A DNA stretch of 64,000 bases from Symbiodinium natans (GCA_905221605.1 CAJNDS010000628.1:1-64000), one strand, 5' to 3'; shown: positions 34,896 to 45,080, counted from the first letter of the stretch. Numbers and translations: made by a program. Notes: generated by a model not told the origin, from the letters alone.

Positions 34896-34929
34896 TGCCC
34901 TAAAGCCAATCTGTTTCTTACGTAGGCTT

Positions 34930-35093
34930 GAAGGTTTAGGGTTTAGGGTTTAAGGTTTAAGGTCAGGGGTACCCTTTACCCTGTTTTTCTGTTCTGGGTT
35001 CCCTTATTGTAAAGTAACAAAACAACAGCAGCAACAACAACAACAACAACAACAAGGGCACCCTTATTACAATATAGTTACTGGGCTACTAAG
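34930..35093. mobile_element. Introner-like insert, family A
   Basis: TTTAGGG/TTTAAGG words, then GGGGTACCCTTTACCC, GGGTTCCCTTATTGTAAAGT, a (CAA)n expansion, AAGGGCACCCTTATTACAAT and the right end TTACTGGGCTACTAAG. Same order of blocks as 22789-23050 and the ankyrin intron 41386-41565. AGGGTACCCTT-type blocks face each other as an inverted repeat. Confidence 0.6.
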
Positions 35094-35235
35094 TAGAGCT
35101 TAGGCTTTATAGGGCTTATAGGCCACGGGTGTCTTTTTGGGATACTATAATCTCTACAAAACTAAAAGCGTACACTTTTGGGGGGGCTTATGAACTCAGC
35201 AACTAAGTCTTTTTTGGGCTTATGAGAGATTTCAG

Positions 35236-35809
35236 AGGTTCCTCAGAGCCAGCTTGGTAGAGTTTTCGGCCTTGAGTTCTAAAGGCCCTGAACCCCGAGC
35301 CCTAAACCCTAAACCCTAAACCCTAAACCCTAAACCCTAAACCCTAAACCCTTAGCTCTCTAAACCCTGAGCTGTCAGGGAGACCATGCACACCTTCCAG
35401 CCCAGCTTTACTGGGATTTCGGCTTCTTGGAACTCTTCGGCTGACGGATTCTTTAGGGTTTAGGGTTTAGGGTTTAGGGTTTAGGGTTTAGGGTTTAGGG
35501 TTTAGGGTTAAAGGGCTATACGGATCTGGGGTTATAGGCTTATATAGGGTTATACAGGGTTACATAGCGTTATATAGGATTAGATAGGGCTATGTAGGGG
35601 TAGACGGGTTATGGGGTTATGTGGTTATCCGTTTTGGGGAGTTTAAAGCTTAGGGTTTCGGGGCCAGGGTGCGTTCCTTGAAGCTTGAAGGCTCTCGGGT
35701 CTTCCAAGGATACTTGAGAGATTCCAGGAGAAGGGTTTTCGAGCCAATGGTTCAGGATTCCTGGCGGAGTGGGGCAATCTGGAGGGTCCTTAAAGCCTAT
35801 AAACACTGA
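35236..35809 (+). CDS. Multi-exon gene, unknown protein
   Basis: Exons: 35236-35289 after GATTTCAG (RFLRASLVEFSALSSKGP) ending at a GA donor; 35379-~35440 (in the phase-consistent frame GDHAHLPAQLYWDFGFLELF); 35668-35809 after GGGCCAG (VRSLKLEGSRVFQGYLRDSR, RRVFEPMVQDSWRSGAIWRV, LKAYKH, TGA). The long last exon rich in Arg, Trp and Tyr is clearly protein-like. The frame into it is unresolved, so an exon may be missing in 35440-35660. The TGA could be a GA donor (CACT|GAAGCC). Confidence 0.5.
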
Positions 35810-35940
35810 AGCCCTACGCTCACAGCGAAAAAGCTCTAAGCCCTCAGCCCTTCACCCTAAACCCTAAAACTTGAGGGGGTTTACATGAACCCCAAGACTC
35901 TTCCTCCGCCCCGGAACCCTAACCCTAAACCCTAACAACA

Positions 35941-37857
35941 ATGGGCGCCATCATTCCGCGTTCGACACGCAACACCAAAACTCTTCCTCCCTAAACCCTA
36001 AACCCTAAACCTTAAACCCTAAACCCAAAACCTTAAACCCTAAACCCTAAACCCTAAACCCTAAGCCCTAAACCCTAAACCCTAAACCCTACACTGGTCT
36101 TTTGGGCCTTCGTTCTCAAAGCTGCTGAGGAAGAGCAGCGGGCGATGATCTCCTTCCGGTCCCTCGCGGAGCTTAAGACGCAGCTGCTGGTCATGCAAGC
36201 AGATGGGGGGGTTTAGGGTTTAGGGTTTAGGGTTTAGGGTTTAGGGTTTAGGGTTTAGGGTTTAGGGTTTAGGGTTTAGGGTTTAGGGTTTAGGGTTACC
36301 CCCCCTCAAAACAGCCAAAACTCCCCTCCACCCCGCCCCCCCCCCCCCCCTAGCCTAGGGTTTAGGGTTAGGGATACTACCCGTTCCGCCCCACAATAAC
36401 CCCCCCCCCCCCCCCCCGCCTAGGGTTCAGGGTTTAGGGATACTAACCCCCCTAGGTTCCGCCCCACAATAAAGGTCATTGAGGTTATTTAAGGGAGAAA
36501 CCCAGGGAGGTAGTGTAGAGGGGGGGGGGGGGGGGGGGGGGGGTAGGAGGGGAACTCATGGGGTTGGGGGGGCCCAGGGTTCCGGGTTTAGGGTTTAGAG
36601 TTTAGAGTGCAGGGTGTTGTGTTTACGGTTAGGGGTTCAGGTTTTGGGTTTCAGAGGTAGGATTATTAGTTGACAAATAGTTTTCGGCCCCTGCGTTTTC
36701 CGATACGTGTTCACATCGGGTTTCACGTTGAACGGTTGACTTCTCAGGGTTTTTGCAAAGCTCAACTCGGAGGCCTTTTCGCCTCGGGGCTACTATGCGT
36801 GCAGGGTTAGGGCTTAATGCTTCGGGTTGCACCTCGTCACCTCTTCGAAGGGCTTAGACCATGAAGCTCAAGCTCCGGAAGCCTCCATCCACCCCTTCCC
36901 GCTCGTTAAACCTTATCTCCAAATGGCCCAAGGTTTACAGGATTTAGGGTTAACCCTAGTTCCTAACCCTAAACCCTGAACCCTAAACCCTAAACCCTAA
37001 ACCCCAAGCCCCTAACCCATTCTGCCCCATACGAGTTGCTGGCGAGGCATGCCTTTCAGAAAAGCACAACCCACCGTCACTCTGCTTCAAGCATCAGACG
37101 GTCAGTTCAGGGTTTAGGGTTTGGGGTTTAGGGTTTAGGGCGTAGGGTGTAGTGTAGGGTTTAGGGTGTCGGGTTTAGGGTGTAGGGTTTAGGGTTCAGG
37201 GTGCAGGGTTTAGGGTGTAGGGTTTAGGGTGTAGGGTTTAGCGTGTTGGGACTTGTTCAGCAGAGACGGTGCCCCGGGGGGGGGGGGTTGGGCTGTCTAG
37301 CTTTGACTTGTAAGACAGAGTAGGTAGCCTGTTTGGTTGTTTACAGGAGGAGCCCTCGAAATAAAAGTAGACGTACAATCACTAATTTTAGTACGGGACC
37401 CCAAAGGCATTCTCACCGAGGCAAGTAGGTGATAAAGTCTTTTTTCCTACACCTGGTATAGAAAGGGAAGCTTCCGAGTTTAATGAGGGTTTAGGGGTTA
37501 GGGCTGCGGTTTGGGGCTTAGGGTTGGGGTCCAGGGTTTGGGGCTTAGGATTTAGGATCTTTTTTGTGTGGAGGGCGATTATGGCAGGGACTCTTAGGAA
37601 GGCAATGGTCCAACCCAGAGCCAGAAGCCTGGTGTTTGGGGTTTGGGGTTTGGGGTTTGGGGTTTGGGGTAGGGTTCAGATTCCTTGCAGTGTCTACAAC
37701 ACAGGGACCAGCCTTTCCTGGCTCTCCACAAATGCATCTCACATATGCCCAGCTGCCTAAATTCATCCTCAGACGGCGCGATGTAAGAATGGGAGCTCGA
37801 TTGGGGGGTGACCGTCCTAAGGATATGCCCGTACTAGCCATGATTCAATGGTCATAG
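35941..37857 (+). CDS. Multi-exon gene, unknown protein (MGAIIPRS... start)
   Basis: ATG 35941 opens MGAIIPRSTRNTKTLP before a CCCTAAA array. Further exons: ~36091-36210 (LVFWAFVLKAAEEEQRAMIS, FRSLAELKTQLLVMQADG), 36748-36805 (VFAKLNSEAFSPRGYYACR), 36851-36932 (DHEAQAPEASIHPFPLVKPY), ~37036-37100, 37347-37420 (LEIKVDVQSLILVRDPKGIL) with a GC donor GCAAGT, 37588-~37631, and ~37691-37857 (THE frame ...LPKFILRRRDVRMGARLGGD, PKDMPVLAMIQWS, TAG). Frames of exons 7-8 are ambiguous (three open frames). The basic C-terminal region suggests nucleic-acid or ribosome contact, but no family is recognised. Confidence 0.55.
36211..36298 (+). repeat. TTTAGGG array followed by C/G runs
   Basis: Twelve heptamers beginning at the GTTTAGG donor of the preceding exon. 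The same intron then has C14-C16 runs (about 36334 and 36400) and a G24-like run (about 36519-36543). Confidence 0.9.
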
Positions 37858-38115
37858 AAACTTTTCTTCTTAGGGTTTAGACTTGGGCGCAGAGGGGTAG
37901 AGCCCTAAACCCCAGGACCCTAGACCTCTGAATCCAAAACGTTAGTCTGCCTAAACTCAAACTCTAGACCCTGGACCCTACGAACCTAAAGCCTAAACCC
38001 GCAGCCCTAAACCCTAATTCCTAAACCCTAAGCCCTAAGCCCTAAACCCTAAATCCTAAACCCTAAACCCTAAACCCTAAACCCTAAACCCTAAACCTGC
38101 CTCTCTTTCTTGACA

Positions 38116-41100
38116 ATGCTGCGCATCCGCTGGACGTCCGGCGTGGAGCTCGCCGTCATCTCTCTGGCGGAAGTCTCACAAAGGCGCGAGGGAGCCTGTC
38201 CCATTGGGTTTAGGGTTTAGGGTTTGGGGTTTTGGGGTTTTGGGGTTTAGGGTTTAGGGGTTTGGGGTGTAGGGTTTAGGGTTTTAGGGGGGCGTGTTTC
38301 TTCAGAACCCTGAGTCCCTTATGCCATGTGTGGAAACTACTGTATCTGTATATCACTGGGTCTTTTTTAACAAGCACCAGGACATCGCTCATGATTGAGA
38401 ACCTTTCCAGTTGAAATCTTTTGCATGAAAGGTGAAATCCTGTTTTCTCGCGTTCGCTGGCTCTCTTGTTCACACTTTTCGTACACTGATTACCTCCACG
38501 AGGCAACAGCGAAGATGGGCCCTTAATGTAGAACATTTTAGTGCATTTACGGGCAAATACATGCGTGCTTCAAACGCAGTATATAAAAAAAAAAAAAACC
38601 TTTATTAAAAGAGGTTTCGTTCACACAAAGCCCCTATCAAACAGTCAACTCACGCGCGTCCTTGTATTTCCTTTAAGTCCTCTCTTCACTCGTGCTCACT
38701 GTTCGTTCACCTGTTTTTGGGGAGTTAGAAGGTTCCAAAAGCCTGGTCTGGTCTTCATGTAAACAGGCTCAATGTGTGAAGGAAACCAAACTAGCGGATA
38801 CAGCTACCAATCCGGTGGTTCGACCACCATCTTCACATGCCGACGGCTATGCTGTGCGTTCCACTCAATTCCACTCCTCTGTTCGCACTCTCTCCCACCT
38901 CTCTTCTCTCCAGTCTCTTCTCTCTGCGTCTCTTCTCTCTTTTCTCTTGTCTCTTTCTCTCTTGCTCTCTTCTCTCTAGCTTATTCCATCTTCTCTCTTG
39001 TTTTCCTTTATCTTCCCTGATCGCTCTTCTCTCTTCTCTCCTCTCTCTCTCCCTTTCTCTCTTTCTCTCTCCTTATCGTTCTCTTCGTCCGTCTCTTAGT
39101 ATGCCTACCGAGACCCACGCAGACCTTGCGGTCCTTAATCTTCATGCACAAGAGACGCTATTCGGCCCCAAACTTTGAGCATCAACCCGAGAACACTTTT
39201 TTGGGGTTTAGGGATGAGGGTTTAGCAAGGGTTGCTCATAGTTGTTCTAGGGTGCTTATGGAGGGCTTCATGGTTTAAACGTGCGGGTTTCGGCATTAGA
39301 GAATAAAGAAGACATGCCATCAGCAGTCTAATCAGTTCTAGCAGAGCAATGTACTAAATCGATGACCAAAACATGCAGCCATGTAGGATGTCTGAAAACC
39401 GAAAACCGAAAACCCTAAACCCGAAACCCTGATCCCTGAACCCTAGACCCTAAACCCTAAACCCTAAACCCGAAACCCTAAACCTTGACCATTCTGGCAG
39501 GGCCGATGCGACTGGCGAGCCCCCAGTCAGAGTTCTGAAGCGGCGCTTGCACTCCTCTGCAAACTAGTGCTCAGGGTTCCGAAGGGTTCAGGGTTTAGGG
39601 TTTAGGGTTTAGGAGGGTTTAGGGTTTATGAAGGTTTAGGGTTTATGAGGGTTCAGGGTTTATGAGGGTTTAGGCTTTATGAGGGTTTAGGGTTTAGGGT
39701 TTACGGGCGAATTTTCGGGAGAATATCTTGGCCACTTAGACTCTTGAAACGACAACCCCGGGGTTTGACACAATCTCCCAAAGATTCTCCTGCAGAGATG
39801 ATGTTGGGGTGGTGAACTCTGGCGGCTTAGTTTTCAGTGAGCTGAACACTCGAGCTACATCCATAAGCCCAAGTTCTACATCCCTAAACCCTAAACCAAA
39901 CCCTAAACACTAAACCCTAAACCCTAACCCCTAAGCCCTAAACCCTAAACCCTAAACCCTAAACCCTAAACCCTAAACCCTAAACCCTAAACCCTGAACC
40001 CAACCCGGGAATGGCAGGGGCTTGGGTGGCCTGGGGCACAGCTCAGGCAAGACCTGTCCGGGCAGCCACGGTTTTGCCAGCGGCTGCTCTGCGACGACGG
40101 CGCCCTATTGCCAGAGACTGTGACGGCGGACGCGCTGGCACAGAGGTGCCCCTCACGGCTTTGGGATTCAGGGTGGGTATAGGGTTTGGGGTGTAGGGTT
40201 TGGGGTTTGGGGCTTGGGGTTTGGTTTTGGTGCTTGGGGTCTAGGGTCTTAAGTAGCCCTCAACCCTACACCCTAAATCCAAAGCACTAACAACAGAAGG
40301 TTAGCCCTGAATCCTAAACCCTAAATAAACCCGCTAAGCCTCAACCACAGAAGGTTAGCCCTAAACCCTAAACCCTAAACAACCCTCTAAGCCCTAACGC
40401 AGAACTACTATTTGCTTAAGAACCCCCAAAAAACAAAAATCACACCTATACTACCCTCATAACTACCCATATCCAGGAAGAATGTTTTTTATTCTTTTGG
40501 GGGGGGGGGTTCTTAGGCAATTGGTAGTATAACAATGTCCCAAGGGCCTATGGAGTATACTCCCAAAACCCTAAACCCTAAACCTTAAACCCTAAACCCT
40601 AAACCCTAAACCCTAAAGGTCCGAGCTACAACTTGTCGTCGTGACCTTTCACCCGGCTTCGACGAGGGACGCCTTGGAACTGGTGTGCGCATCGAGGGAC
40701 AACAACTTGCAGGACGTGGGAATGTAGGGTTTAGGGTTTAGGGTTTAGGGTTTAGGGTTTAGGGTCTCGGGTTTAGGGTTTAGGGTTTAGAGTTCAGGGT
40801 TTTGTCCGCTTATGTTACCGTCCAGGGAGTAGGGTTGACATGAGGGCTGCCAGAATCCTATATTGTGCGTGGGAAGGCGTACTGGAAAACCGAGCACCTA
40901 GGGGTTGGGTGTTTGAGTTCCCCTAAACTCCGAGACCCTTGGAAGGATTTGGAGGCCCTGTTAGATCGGCCCCTCAACCCAGATGAGATGGATGAGAACG
41001 GTTGGGTCTCCCTTGGCGCAGCTGCTGTTTCTGGCCACCGGGAAGCAGTCTGCCTCCTGTTGGAAGCGGGCGCGGACACAGAGAGGCGCATGAGTGATGG

Positions 41101-42551
41101 CGCGACGCCTCTGGTGATCGCGGCCCAGAATGGGTATGTGGAGATTGTGCATCTACTGCTTCATGCAGGGGCTGGTGTCAACAAGACGGTTCCACAACTG
41201 GGTGCTGCTGCCCTCCATGCTGCAAGCCAGAATCTACATCCCCTTGAGAATTCTTGTTTAGGGTTTAGGGTTTAGGGTTTAGGGTTTAGGGTTACAAAAC
41301 CCAAGAGGATGGTAACATACTTTTCGATTAAGGTTTCTAAGGGGAGTATAGGAATGGCCATCATGAAGTGGCGCAGCTCTTGCTGGAGACTTGGTATTCC
41401 AGTGGTACCCTTTGGGTTTAGGGTTTAGGGTTTAGGGTTTAGGGTTTAGGGTTTAGGGTTTAGGGTTTAGGGTTTAGGGTTTAGGGTTTAGGGTTTAGGG
41501 TTTAGGGTTCCCCTTTAAAGCAACCAACCCCAAAAAAGGGCTGATAGGCTTACTGGGCTACCCAGGAGAGCAATGCTGAAGTGGACATGACCATGCACGA
41601 TGGAACGGCTTCCCTCTTCCTCGCATCTCAGCAAGGCCATCCCCAGATCGTGCAGCTGCTGCTGCAACGGAGGGCTGATGTCAACAAGGTGAAGCTGGGT
41701 TGTGTTTTTGTGAGAATATATAAAAAACTCCCTCTTTCCACAGAAGGGAACCCATTCCCCTCTTTCCACATAAGGAAGCCCATTCAAAAAATGAGCTTCA
41801 AAGAGGTTTTTAAGCACAACCCAGGAATGTCGAAATGGTGTCCAGCCTCGTTGTGGCATGCGAAGATGGACACCTGGAGGTCGCCCGCGCGCTGCTAGAG
41901 GCTAAGGCAGACCAAAGGGCGACGGATGATGGCACTACGCCGCTCTTCGTCGCAGCTCAGAACCTTGGGGAAACAAATCCTCATAGGGTTTCTGGTTCAT
42001 ATGCCTTAATAGGGATTGTAGTAGTGTATAGGGTAGATGACCCCCAATTCTAGGGCTTTTTGTGTTCCCAAGGAATGGACACCTGGCTGTCGTTCGGCTA
42101 ATGCTGGAATCAGGCGCAGACAAGGAGTACCCAGTCGACGACGGCTCGACTCCTCTCCTCGTGGCCGCCTGGAATGGACATCTGGAGGTGGTGAAGCAGC
42201 TTCTCGAGGCGCCTTATTCGGGATTCCTGGGAGAACATTTTTGTATAGCTATCTGGGTACTGTAATTCCTAAGAAACAGCTAAAATTAGGACTTTTGCTA
42301 GGGTTCCAAGTTCAGTATAGGTTCGTGCGGATGCGAATGCAACGCAGCAAAACGGCACCACGCCACTGCATGCCGCAGGGAGCAATGGCCATATGCCAGT
42401 GATTCGCTTGCTACTGGAGGCTTCCGCTGACATGCAGAGGACCATCAGCAACGCTACCACAGCACACCATCCCAGTCTTCAGGGCATGTTGCAAAATGGC
42501 TTGCTCCAACAGCACGCCCTAGATGCCTTCAGACTGCCTGACTTTCCGTGA
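38116..42551 (+). CDS. Ubiquitin-like domain plus ankyrin-repeat protein
   Basis: Ten exons: 38116-38207, 39501-39558, ~40019-40133, 40619-40712, 40946-41229, 41352-41385, 41566-41690, 41825-41959, 42073-42208, 42321-42551 (TGA). Exons 1-4 give a ubiquitin-like domain: MLRIRWTSGVELAVIS, VRVLKRRLH, GQPRFCQRLLCDDGALLPET and SELQLVVVTFHPAST. Then eight 33-residue ankyrin repeats with G-TPL-AA--GH-E-V--LL--GAD signatures, e.g. TDDGTTPLFVAAQNGHLAVV. Phases fit at every join of exons 4-10. Donors are GA (five) or GC (three) and acceptors AG|G. Ankyrin repeats mediate protein contacts; the partner is unknown. The 5' edge of exon 3 is uncertain. The ATG follows the previous gene's stop by about 260 bp. 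Confidence 0.85.
38208..39500 (+). other. Large first intron of the ankyrin gene
   Basis: Starts GTTTAGGG at the end of exon 1 and ends TTCTGGCAG. Holds TTTAGGG words, ~650 bp of unique sequence (38290-38930), a CT-rich stretch 38880-39090 (TCTCTCTTCTC) and CCCTAAA near 39410-39480. Open frames in the CT-rich part are Leu/Ser/Phe artefacts. I cannot exclude a missed exon near 39100-39175. Confidence 0.5.
40405..40529. mobile_element. Introner-like insert, family D
   Basis: CTACTATTTGCTTAAGAACC at the left and GGTTCTTAGGCAATTGGTAG at the right are imperfect inverted repeats. It lies within ankyrin intron 40134-40618, i.e. nested in or beside a CCCTAAA-rich intron. Copies at 46611-46719 and 55517-55645. 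Confidence 0.7.
40713..40945 (+). other. Ankyrin intron 4, GA-AG, with TTTAGGG array
   Basis: CAG|GACGTG ... TTGGAAG|GAT. AGGA is present at both edges. The joined reading NNLQDLEALLDRPLNPDEMD is in phase and matches the usual ubiquitin-like-to-ankyrin linker. Contains an array of about nine TTTAGGG and near the right end the inverted word CCCCTAAAC. Confidence 0.7.
41230..41351 (+). mobile_element. Ankyrin intron 5: introner-like, GA-AG
   Basis: Exon CA|GAATCTACATCC ... AGTATAG|GAAT exon. GAAT is duplicated at the edges. Inside it, left end CTACATCCCCTTGAGAA and right end (reverse) CTATACTCCCCTTAGAAA are imperfect inverted repeats. The middle is (TTTAGGG)5. Splicing restores AASQNGHHEVAQLLL, an exact ankyrin register. 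Confidence 0.8.
41386..41565 (+). mobile_element. Ankyrin intron 6: introner-like family A, GA-AG
   Basis: CTG|GAGACTTGG ... TACCCAG|GAGAGC. GGAGA is duplicated at the edges. Ends (TTGGTATTCCAGTGGTACCC and reverse TGGGTAGCCCAGTAAGCC) are imperfect inverted repeats, and the interior is (TTTAGGG)16. Right end shares ACTGGGCTA with 23050 and 35093. Splicing gives LLLESNAEVDMTMHDGT in register. Confidence 0.8.
41410..41510 (+). repeat. TTTAGGG array inside ankyrin intron 6
   Basis: About 14-16 perfect heptamers. Because the intron is proven by exon phase, this is a clear case of telomere-type DNA inside a transcribed, spliced unit. Confidence 0.9.
41691..41824 (+). mobile_element. Ankyrin intron 7: introner-like, GA-AG, clean ends
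   Basis: GGT|GAAGCTGGGTTGTG ... CACAACCCAG|GAATGTC. The 10-bp end CTGGGTTGTG is perfectly inverted (CACAACCCAG) and flanked by GAA on both sides. No TTTAGGG inside, so the insert is independent of the telomere-type repeats. Splicing yields NKVNVEMVSSLVVACEDGH, exactly the 33-residue spacing. Confidence 0.85.
41960..42072 (+). mobile_element. Ankyrin intron 8: introner-like, GA-AG
   Basis: CA|GAACCTTGGGGAAACAAA ... TTTGTGTTCCCAAG|GAATGG. GAA flanks, ends CCTTGGGGAAACAAA and (reverse) CCTTGGGAACACAAA inverted. Splicing gives FVAAQNGHLAVVRLM in register. Confidence 0.85.
42209..42320 (+). other. Ankyrin intron 9, GC-AG
   Basis: GAG|GCGCCTTATT ... CAGTATAG|GTTCGT. Phase 0 at both edges, giving KQLLEVRADANATQQNGTTP. 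Inverted ends are weak, so this copy may be older than introns 5-8. Confidence 0.7.
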
Positions 42552-42654
42552 GCGCGAGAGCGCGCACCAAAAGTGGGTTGCTTCCCGAGACCCGTTTGAG
42601 ATGTGACTCAGCGGTTCAGACGATGTGATAGCAAAGACGCTTCCAAGCCTCGTT

Positions 42655-42728
42655 TGTAACCCTAAACCCTAAACCCTAAACCCTAAACCCTAAACCCTAA
42701 ACCCTAAACCCTAAACCCTAAACCCTAA
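42655..42728 (-). repeat. CCCTAAA array 3' of the ankyrin gene
   Basis: Ten heptamers about 100 bp after the stop codon. Followed by about 110 bp unique DNA (possible start MPYPDPEPSSLESL at 42790) and then TTCAGGG/TTTAGGG at 42840-42945. Confidence 0.9.
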
Positions 42729-42839
42729 AGATGCTTAGAGAAGTGCTGGTATTCGGAAACCGCTAGCCGTAGGAGTTTGCTCCACCACCATGCCATACCC
42801 TGACCCAGAGCCCTCATCCCTAGAATCGCTTTGAAGCTT

Positions 42840-42945
42840 TATGTTCAGGGTTCAGGGTTCAGGGTTCAGGGTTCAGGGTTCAGGGTTCAGGGTTCAGGGT
42901 TTAGGGTTTAGGGTTTAGGGTTTAGGGTTTAGGGTTTAGGGTTAC
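42840..42945 (+). repeat. TTCAGGG then TTTAGGG array
   Basis: Eight TTCAGGG heptamers followed by seven TTTAGGG, a clean boundary between variant and canonical unit. Confidence 0.9.
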
Positions 42946-43217
42946 AGAACTTCGGCCGAGACGAGGGGGGGATGTAGATGTGCTTTCCTTGGTGCCTGGG
43001 GCTCTTAGCACAGGCGATCCCTGCCCCAGGAAACCCTCCCTAGCCTCCCTAAACCCTGAACCCTAAACCCTAAGCCCTAAACCCTAAACCCTAAACCCTA
43101 ATTAAACCCTAAACCCTAAACCCTAAACCTCAAACCCTAAAACCCCAATACCCTTAAACCCCCTTTGAGGATCCCATACTGCGAGACGGTCCCTTAGGAA
43201 GCTTCCTTCGCCTTTAG

Positions 43218-43270
43218 TTGAACTTTAAGCTTTTTGGGTGTCCTTACGTAGAAGGAATATTAAAGTCTAA
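43218..43270. mobile_element. Short inverted-repeat insert, family F
   Basis: TTGAACTTTAAGC...ATATTAAAGTCTAA: ~53 bp with inverted ends TTGAACTTTAA / TTAAAGT. A second copy at 52639-52691 shares CTTTTTGGGTGTCCTTA. No TTTAGGG inside. Confidence 0.6.
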
Positions 43271-43402
43271 AACCTAAACCCTAAACCCTAAACCCTAAAC
43301 CGTAAACCCTAAACCCTAAACCCTAAACCCTAAACCCTAAACCCTAAACCCTAAACCCTAAACCCTAAACCCTAAACCCTAAACCCTAAACCCTAAACCC
43401 GA
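43265..43402 (-). repeat. CCCTAAA array
   Basis: About 18 heptamers upstream of the exon at 43441. Confidence 0.9.
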
Positions 43403-43440
43403 ACCGCTTTTCCCCCTTGCTTCTTCGAGAAGGAAGTGGC

Positions 43441-44633
43441 ATGGCGGAGGTCATCTACGTGGGCTTCACGAGTCGGGGGGCCTTGTCGAGGTTGTTGAGG
43501 GCGCTTGGGAAGCCCTGGAAGGGCTGAGGGTTTAGGGTTTCGGGTTTAGGGTTTAGGGTTTAGGGTTTCGGGTTTAGGGTTTAGGGTTTAGGGTTCAGGG
43601 TTGAGGGTTTCTTCCAGGTTTACATGGGTTAGGGTTCAGGGTTCAATGATTTGGGTTTAGGGTGTGTAAGGTTTTTGGGATTAAGATTCAGGGTTTCGGG
43701 CCGAAGGCTTCTTGGCTGATGGGTGTCGATTGTGGGCCCGGAAATCATGGGAGCAAGGCTTGTGCTTGTGCAGCCCTAAACCCGAAACCCGAAACCCTAG
43801 ACCCTAAACCCTAAACCCCAAAGCCTAAACCTTAAACCCTGATCCTTGTGGCAAACGGGTTTTTGAGGGCCCCGACATTGAGCGAGACTGTCTGAGCGTC
43901 TACGACTTTGAAACCGAAAAGCCGCTCCTGCCAGGTTCCGAGTCGCAGCTACCAGGGTTTGGGGTTTAGGGTTTAGGGTTATGGAGCTCAAGGTTATAAG
44001 TTACCTAGGCTAGGGTCTGGGGTCTAGGGTTTAGGGTGAAGAGTTTAGGTTTTTTGGGCTTGGGTTAAGTTAGATAGTATATGGATTCAACAACAGGAGC
44101 CGTGCGCGCAAGCCCAAAGTTATGTCCCTGATGCTTTCTGTTCATTTCGTAGAAGGGCCTTGGGGGGGGGGGGGGGTGTTCAGACCCTCCAGCAGCCGAA
44201 ACTAGACCCTAGACCCTAGACCCTAAACCCTAAACCCTAAACCCTAAACCCTAAACCCTAAACCCTAAACCCTAAACTCTAAACCCTAAACCCCCTAAAC
44301 CCTAAACCCTAAACCGTAAACCCTAAACCCTAAACCCTAAACCCTAAAACCCCCTAAACCCTAAACCCTGACCCTAAACCCTAAACCCTAAACCCTATCC
44401 CTGTGACCGAAGCTTCAGCTGATGAGGTGGGGAATTCGCAGGGGCGTCCTTGGCCTGTGCGGATAGCAACTGCACCGACACAGCCAGTTGCCTGCAGCTT
44501 AGGGTTTAGGGTTTATAGGGTTTAGGGTTTAGGGTTTAGGTTTTAGGGATTTAGGGTTTAGCGTTTAGGGTTTAGGGTTGGGCGTGTTCAGCTTGCTTGG
44601 TTGCTGATGTCTACCTCTGACTACCAGTACTGA
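43441..44633 (+). CDS. Multi-exon gene, unknown protein
   Basis: Exons: 43441-~43524 (ATG; MAEVIYVGFTSRGALSRLLR, ALGKPWK), ~43708-43775 (LADGCRLWARKSWEQGLCLC), ~43842-43961 (CGKRVFEGPDIERDCLSVYD, FETEKPLLPGSESQLPG), ~44098-44148 (EPCAQAQSYVPDAFCSF), ~44400-44498 (VTEASADEVGNSQGRPWPVR, IATAPTQPVACS), 44592-44633 after TGTTCAG (LAWLLMSTSDYQY, TGA). Introns carry TTTAGGG or CCCTAAA arrays; the one at 44200-44395 is almost pure CCCTAAA. The frame is also open upstream of the ATG, so the first exon may start earlier. No family recognised. Confidence 0.55.
44200..44398 (-). repeat. CCCTAGA/CCCTAAA array
   Basis: About 27 heptamers with occasional CCCCCTAAA slips, filling the intron before the exon at 44400. 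Confidence 0.9.
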
Positions 44634-44859
44634 ACGAATGTGAAGTGGCCATTTGTGCACAGTTCGTTTTTTGTTCATCATGTATGCTGAGTGCAAATAC
44701 ATGTCTTTCTACTTGCTTGTCCAAGTAAGCAGGTTAGCTTGGGAATGTTGCACGCCCCGGAGTACTGAAGTACTCTGCAGCAGAAGGTATAATCGGGGTC
44801 CCAGACACTACCAAAAGTTTTCCCTCATGGTCCCTCTGCAATCAAACTGCAATAACCCC

Positions 44860-44896
44860 CCCCCCCCCCCCCCCAAAAAAAAAAAAAAAAAAAAAG
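44860..44896. repeat. C19 A19 homopolymer pair
   Basis: A C-run directly joined to an A-run, within a region (about 44790-44940) sharing CCCTCATGGTCCCTC and AGGCCCCTATA with 50489-50570 and 53570-53660 (candidate introner family H). Confidence 0.7.
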
Positions 44897-45080
44897 AGAA
44901 AACCTATTCTAAGTATCAAGGCCCCTATATTGTGTACCCCAAAACCCTAAACCCTAAAGCACTGAAGTGTGCCGCAACCTGTTAAGGACCTTTTTCATGC
45001 TTTACATTGGCCTCGAGCCAGGGCCCAGAGTCCCTCATTGAAAAGCAATCTGGGTGTTTTACGAAAATAGGGGACCCTTC

